Positions 1 through 5,643 of a DNA stretch of 9,263 nt are shown here, piece after piece; positions within the stretch are counted from its first letter, which is position 1, and each line of letters begins with the position of its first letter. Source of the stretch: Deltaproteobacteria bacterium (GTDB lineage Bacteria; Myxococcota_A; Polyangia; Polyangiales; Houyiibacteriaceae); the NCBI GenBank assembly GCA_027295555.1, contig JAPUKT010000180.1, forward strand, positions 1 through 9,263, read 5' to 3'. The notes beneath the pieces are model-generated. The model ran no database searches, had not been told where the DNA came from, and was given only the letters and a program-made list of their open reading frames with translations. The position numbers and the translations under genes were made by a program.

Positions 1-57
1 GATCAGCTTGGTACACAAGAGTCGACCGGCGCGTAGCTTGTCAATCTCGATGAATTA
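1..57 (-). other. In-frame continuation of mutB beyond a premature TAA
   Basis: Read on the minus strand in the mutB frame, the TAA at 55-57 is followed by 18 open codons to the window edge, translating as FIEIDKLRAGRLLCTKLI. In other methylmalonyl-CoA mutases the block after FWAIG reads roughly MNFFMEIAKLRAARLLWAKL, so homology resumes immediately with no shift of frame. Besides the stop, several normally conserved residues are changed here (Met-Asn to Thr-Lys, Ala to Asp, Ala to Gly, Trp to Cys, Ala to Thr), whereas the preceding 290 codons match the family well. The cluster of changes sits at the very edge of the window. Sequence error at a contig end is therefore at least as likely as true gene decay. 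Confidence 0.75.
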
Positions 58-936
58 TTTGGTGCCAATCGCCCAGAAGATGCTAATGCGGGGCGCAAAC
101 TGATCGATGGTGAGCCCCGCTCCGAGACCGGTGCGCACGTACTCGAGACCATCTGCCAAGGTGTATCCGAGCTCGAGGTCTTGCGTGGCTCCAGCTTCCT
201 GCATGTGGTAGCCGCTCACGCTGATGCTGTTGAAGCGAGACATCTCGCTCGCGGTGTATTTGAAGATGTCCGCGATGATCCGCATCGACGGTATTGGCGG
301 GTAGATATAGGTGTTGCGGACCATGAACTCTTTGAGGATGTCGTTCTGAATGGTCACGGTGAGTTGCTTCGGCGCGACGCCCTGCTCCTCGGCGGCGACG
401 ATGTATAGGGCGAGGACAGGAAGTACCGCACCGTTCATCGTCATCGAAACGCTCATTTGGTCGAGCGGAATGCCGTCGAAGAGGATTCGCATGTCTTTGA
501 TGGAGTCGATCGCAACCCCGGCCATGCCGACGTCGCCGGCCACGCGTGGATGGTCGGAGTCGTAGCCACGATGGGTCGCCAGATCGAAGGCGATCGAGAG
601 CCCCTTTTGCCCCGCCGCCAAGTTCCGGCGGTAAAAGGCGTTGCTCTCCTCTGCGGTGGAAAAACCGGAGTACTGGCGAATGGTCCACGGCCGACGCACG
701 TACATCGTCGAATACGGCCCGCGCACGAAGGGCGGGAGGCCAGGCATGGTGGCTAGGTGCGACACCCCCTCGAGGTCGGCCTCGGTGTACACGGGCTTCA
801 CCGCAATGCCTTCAGGTGCTTTCCACTCGCGCTCCGCTTGATCGCCGACGAGCGCTGCCCAATCCCCCAAGGATGACGCGCCCCCCGGAGCTGGGGCATC
901 GAACGCGATCGTGCTGAAGTCGGGAAGCTTGCTCAT
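55..936 (-). CDS. mutB: Methylmalonyl-CoA mutase large subunit, N-terminal part (interrupted by stop)
   Basis: This is the catalytic subunit of the adenosylcobalamin enzyme that interconverts (R)-methylmalonyl-CoA and succinyl-CoA in propionate, odd-chain fatty acid and branched amino acid metabolism; it acts in the cytoplasm. The 293 residues cover the first part of the TIM barrel. Tyr89 (in RPWTIRQYSGF), Arg207 (in EFMVRNTYIYPP) and His244 (in SGYHMQEAGAT) fall at the same numbers as the substrate and catalytic residues I recall for the Propionibacterium enzyme. Tyr89 and Arg207 distinguish methylmalonyl- from isobutyryl-CoA mutases. The family is normally about 720 residues. Here a TAA ends the frame in mid-barrel, before the C-terminal B12 domain with its DxHxxG motif, which would lie off the left edge. 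The product as written could not bind B12. The ATG (934-936) overlaps the mutA TGA, and a G-rich stretch lies just upstream. The family is certain; whether the gene is intact is open. Confidence 0.93.
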   Translation of the reverse strand: MSKLPDFSTIAFDAPAPGGASSLGDWAALVGDQAEREWKAPEGIAVKPVYTEADLEGVSHLATMPGLPPFVRGPYSTMYVRRPWTIRQYSGFSTAEESNAFYRRNLAAGQKGLSIAFDLATHRGYDSDHPRVAGDVGMAGVAIDSIKDMRILFDGIPLDQMSVSMTMNGAVLPVLALYIVAAEEQGVAPKQLTVTIQNDILKEFMVRNTYIYPPIPSMRIIADIFKYTASEMSRFNSISVSGYHMQEAGATQDLELGYTLADGLEYVRTGLGAGLTIDQFAPRISIFWAIGTK

Positions 937-2993
937 CGCCCCGCCCCCAAAGCCTCGAGCACCTGACGCATCACTTGAAGCACATCGGCCCCCACGAACA
1001 CGAAGTCGCTCACGCCCGCTTCACGAAGCAAGGGCTCGCCATCGCCCGGACGGCCTGCGACCAGAAGCACCGGGCACCCCGACGCCTTCAGCGAAGCTAC
1101 CGCAGGCTCCAAGAGTCGTTCGTAGTCAGAGTCGCTGCCACAGATGACCGCCATGCCCGCCGAGGAGTTTTCATAGGCCGGTCCCAGCGCCTCCGCGTCT
1201 TCGAACCCGTCGTTCGTCACCGCGTCGATCCCCGCGGCTGCGAGAAGGTTCTGCGTCCACGTCGACCGAGCTTTGTGCGCGGGGATCGGCCCGAGGTTCG
1301 CGAGGAACGCGGTCGGCCGCGCTCCGGTCGTGCTCGCATGGCGATCGCTTCGATCCCGAAGACGCTCCCAGGCATCGGCCTGACGCCACTGCGAAACCGG
1401 CTCCAGATGGAAATCCGGTTGCCCGTGTTGAAGCACCATTGCGATGCTGTACATGTCCGCGCCGGCGATCGTCGCGCCGATGCATACGTCGGTGAGGTCG
1501 CCGGGCTTGCGATTGTCGGCTTCTACGATGCGCGAGATCGCGGTGAGCTTACCCCGGTGCGCACCCAAATCGAGCGCGTCGAGTGACTCTTTGAGCAGTC
1601 GCTTGATCCCTTCGGCGCTGACCCGCTCACGTACGACGGCATCCTCTTGAAGATTCGCAAACTCGCTGACGCCAACCACCGGTGTCTTGCGTTTGGCGAT
1701 GCGTGCCTGGGCTTCGCGGGCCACCTCCTTGATCGAGTCGACCAACCGGCCGGACCCCAGAGCCGATACGATGCCGCCCGCACCCTCGACGCGCTGAAAC
1801 TCCTCCCAGGCCGCGCGCGCCAAATCGAGCGTGAGCTTCTCGACGAACCAGCTTCCACCGGCCGGGTCGGCAACGGCGTCGAGGTGCGACTCTTCGCGCA
1901 ACACCATCTGCGTATTTCGTGCCACACGCTGCGCGAGCTCGTCTGGGGGCCCGATAGCCACGTCGAAAGGAAGCGTGGCCACGCTTTGCGCGCCTCCGAG
2001 AACCGCAGCCGTACACTCAGCCGTGATGCGGAGCATGTTCACCCACGGATCGCGTTGCGTCTTCGTGAACGGCGACGTCCGTGCGTGGATTCGCATCTCG
2101 CCGGCTTGGGGCTCGCCCCCTGCGGCAACGACGACTTTGGCCCAGAGCCAGCGTGCCGCGCGAAGCTTGGCGATCTGGGTGAAGAAATCACTCGAGATCG
2201 GATAGGTGAAGAGGATCTGTCGCGCAGCCGCGTCGACGCTCAGACCAGCGTCGGCCAGCTGCCGGAGGTACTCGACGCCCGTGGCGATCGAAGCCGCCAA
2301 CTCTTGCACCGTGCTGGCCCCCCCGTCGTGATAGGCCTCGCTCGACACGCAAACGGCTCGCAACGACGGGGCGTGCTCGGAGCACCAAGCACCGAGGTCT
2401 CGGAGCTCAGCGAGACGCGCGTGCAAGCCGCCTTCGACCCGGCCGTCGCCGGCCAGCAGCCCGATCGGATCCATGCAGAAACAACCGGTGAGCTGATGCG
2501 CACCGGCCTTGCGACGCTCGGCAACCGCGACGAGCCCGGCCGCCACCACAAGGGCGTCCGGCCCGGCCTCCAAGCACACGGAGGTGGTCACGAGATCGAC
2601 GGGCTCGAGCAAGCTGTCGAGCTCATCGACGGTTAGCACCCGACACCCGTAGCGGGGACCGAGCCGTACCCACAACGCCTCGACCCCGCGCTCGAGGTCC
2701 CGGCGAATCATCTCACCACAGACGGTTGGTCGGGGGTCGTCGTACTCTTGTCGGATTTTCCACCCACCAAGAGGAGTCGCACCTCGGAGATACGGAAAGA
2801 CGCCCGGGAGGCCCGTCGGCCCTACGCCGTCGACATCGTCGGCCGTGTAGAGGGGCTCGAGTGGAATGCCGCCAGGCGTCTTCGAGCGCAGGGAGTCGAA
2901 CGAGGCTCCCTTGAGGTCCGCTTCGACCTTGGCGATCCACTCCGCCTTGGTCACCGGCTCAAAGACGTTTAGTCGTTCTTGGGCGTCCGTCAC
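933..2993 (-). CDS. mutA: Methylmalonyl-CoA mutase small (beta) subunit
   Basis: This is the non-catalytic partner of MutB in the heterodimeric mutase. The N-terminus (EPVTKAEWIAKVEADLKG, then PLEPLYTADDVDG) and a degenerate TIM barrel match the small-subunit family. The C-terminal domain, about residues 563-686, begins FLANLGPIPAHKARSTW. It aligns with the B12-binding fold, but Pro-Ile-Pro-Ala-His replaces the Asp-x-His-x-x-Gly cobalt-ligand motif, as expected for a small subunit. From the chosen GTG the protein is 686 residues; family members are mostly 620-700. An ATG further up at 3084-3086 would add 31 residues that look unlike the family and would run through the probable promoter, so I prefer the GTG (2991-2993; MTDAQERLNVFEP). 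No Shine-Dalgarno sequence precedes it. The ATGA overlap with mutB implies coupled translation and equal subunit supply. Confidence 0.93.
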   Translation of the reverse strand: MTDAQERLNVFEPVTKAEWIAKVEADLKGASFDSLRSKTPGGIPLEPLYTADDVDGVGPTGLPGVFPYLRGATPLGGWKIRQEYDDPRPTVCGEMIRRDLERGVEALWVRLGPRYGCRVLTVDELDSLLEPVDLVTTSVCLEAGPDALVVAAGLVAVAERRKAGAHQLTGCFCMDPIGLLAGDGRVEGGLHARLAELRDLGAWCSEHAPSLRAVCVSSEAYHDGGASTVQELAASIATGVEYLRQLADAGLSVDAAARQILFTYPISSDFFTQIAKLRAARWLWAKVVVAAGGEPQAGEMRIHARTSPFTKTQRDPWVNMLRITAECTAAVLGGAQSVATLPFDVAIGPPDELAQRVARNTQMVLREESHLDAVADPAGGSWFVEKLTLDLARAAWEEFQRVEGAGGIVSALGSGRLVDSIKEVAREAQARIAKRKTPVVGVSEFANLQEDAVVRERVSAEGIKRLLKESLDALDLGAHRGKLTAISRIVEADNRKPGDLTDVCIGATIAGADMYSIAMVLQHGQPDFHLEPVSQWRQADAWERLRDRSDRHASTTGARPTAFLANLGPIPAHKARSTWTQNLLAAAGIDAVTNDGFEDAEALGPAYENSSAGMAVICGSDSDYERLLEPAVASLKASGCPVLLVAGRPGDGEPLLREAGVSDFVFVGADVLQVMRQVLEALGAGR

Positions 2994-3002
2994 AGCGAAA
3001 GC

Positions 3003-3031
3003 TAAATAGACTAGACAACTTGGGGCCGCAA
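3003..3031 (-). promoter_or_regulatory. Probable sigma70-type promoter of mutAB
   Basis: On the minus strand, TTGCGG (3026-3031) and TATTTA (3003-3008) are separated by 17 bases, the optimal spacing for a housekeeping sigma factor. The expected start of transcription, about 7 bases below the -10 box, falls within a few bases of the GTG at 2991-2993. The message would then have almost no 5' leader. This is a pattern match by eye, and the -35 box matches the TTGACA consensus at only three of six positions. Confidence 0.4.
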
Positions 3032-3074
3032 ACACGCACCTAAGACGCGTGGGTGGACGCCTCCCAAGGGCAAG

Positions 3075-3102
3075 TCGACATCCCAAATGAGGCTGCTAAC
3101 GT
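3075..3102 (+). promoter_or_regulatory. Possible promoter of the membrane-protein gene
   Basis: TCGACA (3075-3080; five of six bases of TTGACA) lies 16 bases before TAACGT (3097-3102), which keeps the first T, the A and the last T of the -10 consensus. It ends 10 bases before the ATG at 3113, so this message would also be nearly leaderless. The -10 match is weak. The main support is the correct spacing and the parallel with the divergent mutA promoter. Confidence 0.22.
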
Positions 3103-3112
3103 CGCGCGGATT

Positions 3113-3661
3113 ATGCGCGCACCGCGGGAAAAACTGATCGCCGCCTGGGGGATTGTCTGGGTTTCGGTTCTGCTCGGGCACGCGATTTGGACCTTGACCC
3201 CATTGGCGATCGAGCCCTGGACCGAAGGCCTGATGACGACTGGCCAGCAGGGTATCTACATCGGCTGGCTCGTCGCCAACGCCTATCTCGAAGGCTACCG
3301 CGGCTTCCAACTGCGTTTTTCGCCTCGAGTGGTGGCCCGCGCCGTCTATCTCGGGCAGAACCCCCGCCTGCTTTGGGTCGTGTTGGCGCTCCCCTTCTGC
3401 ATGAGCCTCTTCCACTCGACTCGCCGGCAGATGATGGTGAGTTGGGCCTTCATCGGCGCGCTGGTCGCGGTGATTTGGTGGGTGAGGACGCTTCCGCAGC
3501 TTTGGCGTGGAATCATCGATGGTGGGGTCGTTCTCGGGCTCGTCTGGGGCCTGGCCGTCATCTGGTGGCTCTTCGGACGTTACCTCGCGGGCGTACAGGT
3601 CCCCCCTCCGGGCGATCTCCCCATGGCAAACGCCGCCCAACGCGAGCCTGTCCTTGGATGA
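3113..3661 (+). CDS. Uncharacterised multi-pass membrane protein
   Basis: I do not recognise a named family. From the ATG at 3113 the product is 182 residues. Hydrophobic stretches lie at about 8-28, 46-60, 86-101, 108-124 and 137-158, so four or five membrane spans are likely, with a short Pro-rich tail. Distinctive segments are TTGQQGIYIGWLVANAYLEG and GFQLRFSPRVVARAVYLGQNP between the second and third spans, and a basic HSTRRQ loop. No catalytic or metal motif is evident. The frame stays open upstream to a GTG at 3053 (20 more residues, polar and acidic). I prefer 3113 because it starts at the basic MRAPREKL segment before the first span. The gene diverges from mutA and has the same orientation as the downstream mepA operon, with no clear terminator between. 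It is probably a real gene: the frame is long and has coherent membrane topology. Confidence 0.7.
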   Translation: MRAPREKLIAAWGIVWVSVLLGHAIWTLTPLAIEPWTEGLMTTGQQGIYIGWLVANAYLEGYRGFQLRFSPRVVARAVYLGQNPRLLWVVLALPFCMSLFHSTRRQMMVSWAFIGALVAVIWWVRTLPQLWRGIIDGGVVLGLVWGLAVIWWLFGRYLAGVQVPPPGDLPMANAAQREPVLG

Positions 3662-3679
3662 AAACGCGGAAAAACGCGG
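3661..3679. repeat. Tandem direct repeat AAAACGCGG
   Basis: AAAACGCGG occurs at 3661-3669 and again at 3671-3679. The period is 10 bases, close to one helical turn. It starts at the last base of the membrane-protein stop codon, about 105 bases before mepA. This could be a pair of regulator half-sites on one face of the helix, or chance. Confidence 0.4.
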
Positions 3680-3714
3680 GCTGAACGGGCTCTCAGCTCT
3701 GGCGCTTCACTTTT

Positions 3715-3730
3715 CCAGTTGGCAAACTGG
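3715..3730. promoter_or_regulatory. Inverted repeat in the mepA upstream region (possible operator)
   Basis: CCAGTT (3715-3720) and AACTGG (3725-3730) are exact reverse complements separated by GGCA. The dyad overlaps TTGGCA (3719-3724), a five-of-six match to a -35 box, but no convincing -10 box follows at the right distance. No T-run follows on either strand, so it is not an intrinsic terminator. A regulator site is possible but unproven. Confidence 0.3.
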
Positions 3731-3784
3731 CATTCGAGGGGATTCGGGGCACACTGCGCCTCGAAAAACGTGGGCAACCGGGAA

Positions 3785-4708
3785 ATGAAGAGGGGTAAAG
3801 GGTCTAGGCTCGTGCCGTGGGTGTGCGCTCTGACCGCCATGTCACTGGTATGGTTATCGGGCACTTTCGCGCTCGCAGAGCTCCCGATGACCGGTGATCC
3901 AGTCCTTCGCGAAGCCCAGCATGCAGAGACGCACGCGGAGCCGAGCGACGAGGATCTCGAACGCATCTCGCGTATGCCGCGTCGGATTTCGCCTTCCGAC
4001 TTGGAACCCAACCCGAGCGTGTCGGTGGGTTACCCGAACCGAGGGCTGCTGCGCTTCGGAATGCGGATCAACGATGAGAGGGACCTGAGCGTCAAGGTCG
4101 GGTCTCTCAACACGAGGCACGGCACGGGCGAGCTCGTCCGGTTGATCGAATATGCGGCGCACGAAGTCGCGTTCCGTTACCCGCGCTCGCGTCTCACCGT
4201 GGGCGACCTTTCTCGACCCGGTGGTGGTCGATTCGTTCCGCACAAGTCGCACCAAAGCGGTCGCGACGTGGACCTCGGGTTCTACATGCTCGATCGCAGG
4301 TCGACGCCGGTGAACAATCACGTTTTCATTCCCTTCAACAATAAGGGGATCGGTCGGCAGTGGGGCGCCATCTACAAGCTCGACGCCGCGCGCAATTGGG
4401 CGCTAGTCGAATCATTGCTCAGCCACCCGACGACCGACGTCCAACACATCTTCGTGACGAACGCTGCAAAGCGCGCGCTGCTCCGACAGGCCGTGAAGGA
4501 GCGGGCGCACCCCGAGCTCATCATGCGCGCCAAGCGCGTGCTCTCGCAGCCGCGTCACGATGCTCCGCACCGCAGCCACTTCCACGTGCGCACTTACTGC
4601 TCGGACGACGACCGGCCCATGTGCAAGGATCGCCCGCCTTTTTACGCGTGGCATGAGAGGCCGAGCCAGGCGCCCGCCGTCAGCACGCTTCAGCCCAACG
4701 ATTCATGA
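3785..4708 (+). CDS. mepA: Exported penicillin-insensitive murein endopeptidase, M74 family
   Basis: This is a zinc endopeptidase of the LAS/M74 group. It cleaves D-alanyl-meso-diaminopimelate cross-links in peptidoglycan, outside the inner membrane. From the ATG at 3785 the protein is 307 residues (E. coli MepA is about 274). A signal peptide is clear: basic KRGKGSR, a hydrophobic core, and a likely cut after ALA at residue 31. The motif HKSHQSGRDVD gives His153, His156 and Asp163, and HRSHFHVR gives His262, His265 and His267. His156, Asp163 and His267 match the zinc ligands of E. coli MepA in identity and spacing. Two cysteines after the motif (272 and 280) could form a disulfide. The frame extends upstream to a TTG at 3719, but that start would bury the signal peptide. 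The TGA overlaps the ATG of the next gene (ATGA, 4705-4708), so the two are probably translated as a coupled pair. Confidence 0.9.
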   Translation: MKRGKGSRLVPWVCALTAMSLVWLSGTFALAELPMTGDPVLREAQHAETHAEPSDEDLERISRMPRRISPSDLEPNPSVSVGYPNRGLLRFGMRINDERDLSVKVGSLNTRHGTGELVRLIEYAAHEVAFRYPRSRLTVGDLSRPGGGRFVPHKSHQSGRDVDLGFYMLDRRSTPVNNHVFIPFNNKGIGRQWGAIYKLDAARNWALVESLLSHPTTDVQHIFVTNAAKRALLRQAVKERAHPELIMRAKRVLSQPRHDAPHRSHFHVRTYCSDDDRPMCKDRPPFYAWHERPSQAPAVSTLQPNDS

Positions 4709-5643
4709 GCCTGCAGGGTCACCTTTGGACCCTCGCCCCGTTTCTCCGTCACAGCCTGGTCCCGCCGCGGGCACCCGAGTCGACCGACTGGGAAACGAGC
4801 CTCGAGGATAGCGTCGTCGGTACGTTGAGCCTCAGCGGCCAGCTGTCGCAGGGTGGCGCGTCCGATACCCTCGTCGTCATCGTGCACGGGCTCGGGGGAA
4901 GTGCCGCGAGCTACTACACGTTGCGGGCTGCCCACGCGGCTGCGCGGGCCGGTCTCGCCAGTTTGCGACTCAACCTTCGCGGGGCGGACCGTCGAGGCGA
5001 GGATTTCTATCACGCAGGCCTGACCGACGACCTCGAAGCGGCGCTTCGCAGCAAAGCACTCGAGAGCTACGACCGTATTCTACTGCTCGCGTACTCGCTT
5101 GGCGGCAACATGGTGCTCCGATATCTCGCTGCGAGTCCGGGCCCGCGTGTGTGCGCGGCGGCAGCGATTTGCTCACCGATCGATCTCGCGAAGAGCGCAC
5201 GTGAGATCGACAAACCGCAGCGCGCCCTCTATCGGCTTTACGTGCTGCGCGCGCTCAAGGAGATGTACCAAGAGGTCGCCGCACGACGAGACGTGCCGCT
5301 ACCTCTCGGCGAGGCCATGCGGATCGATACGATCGAGCGATGGGACGAAGAGGTGATCTCGCCGCGTCACGGGTTTGCTGGCGCGGAGGACTACTGGGCG
5401 AAGACGAGCGCGTGCAATGTCCTCGGCAACATCAAGACCCCTACGCTTTTCGTGGCCGCTGAGCAGGACCCGATGGTGCTGATCAATACGGTGCGGCCCT
5501 GGCTCGTCAATGCGACGAACCTCAGACGTGTTATCACCAGGCAAGGAGGGCACGTCGGCTTTCCGCAGAAAGTGGACCTCGGTATAGGCAGCAGGGGTAC
5601 CGTCGAAGACCAAATCATCCAATGGATGCTGGCGCCCACATGA
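4705..5643 (+). CDS. YheT-like alpha/beta hydrolase
   Basis: A 312-residue serine hydrolase resembling the YheT/ABHD1-3 group (COG0429). HGLGG (61-65) would form the oxyanion hole. The nucleophile elbow AYSLGGN contains Ser131, EQDP supplies Asp255 and GGHVGF supplies His283, so the triad is complete. LNLRG (89-93), FYHAGLTDDL (101-110) and the late RHGF-DYW segment are also typical of the group. Bacterial members have poorly defined substrates; animal relatives act on lipids and esters. No signal peptide or membrane span is visible, so it is probably cytoplasmic, unlike its exported neighbours. It overlaps mepA upstream (4705-4708) and the lipoprotein gene downstream (5640-5643) by ATGA, and neither start has a Shine-Dalgarno sequence. 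Termination-reinitiation coupling is likely. It might process an envelope lipid or ester linked to the cell-wall enzymes, but that rests on context only. Confidence 0.88.
   Translation: MSLQGHLWTLAPFLRHSLVPPRAPESTDWETSLEDSVVGTLSLSGQLSQGGASDTLVVIVHGLGGSAASYYTLRAAHAAARAGLASLRLNLRGADRRGEDFYHAGLTDDLEAALRSKALESYDRILLLAYSLGGNMVLRYLAASPGPRVCAAAAICSPIDLAKSAREIDKPQRALYRLYVLRALKEMYQEVAARRDVPLPLGEAMRIDTIERWDEEVISPRHGFAGAEDYWAKTSACNVLGNIKTPTLFVAAEQDPMVLINTVRPWLVNATNLRRVITRQGGHVGFPQKVDLGIGSRGTVEDQIIQWMLAPT

Noticed and set aside
1812..2200. Loss of B12-binding capacity in MutA as a sign of decay
   Set aside because: The missing DxHxxG motif in the C-terminal domain is normal for small subunits, and the frame is intact throughout.
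1647..2636. A 329-codon open frame on the plus strand, opposite mutA
   Set aside because: It is in the same codon-aligned register opposite mutA and has the same explanation. Its product has no recognisable features.
2994..3086. A 31-residue N-terminal extension of MutA from an upstream ATG (3084-3086)
   Set aside because: The extension is unlike the family, covers the probable promoter, and overlaps the divergent gene's upstream region. Its short hydrophobic run is not a sensible signal for a cytoplasmic enzyme.
3715..3730. The dyad as an intrinsic terminator for the membrane-protein gene
   Set aside because: The stem has only six pairs. The only T-run lies before it on the plus strand, so neither strand gives a hairpin followed by U residues.
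3719..3784. An upstream TTG start for the M74 endopeptidase
   Set aside because: It would place 22 residues before an otherwise textbook signal peptide. The ATG at 3785 begins directly with the basic region of that signal.
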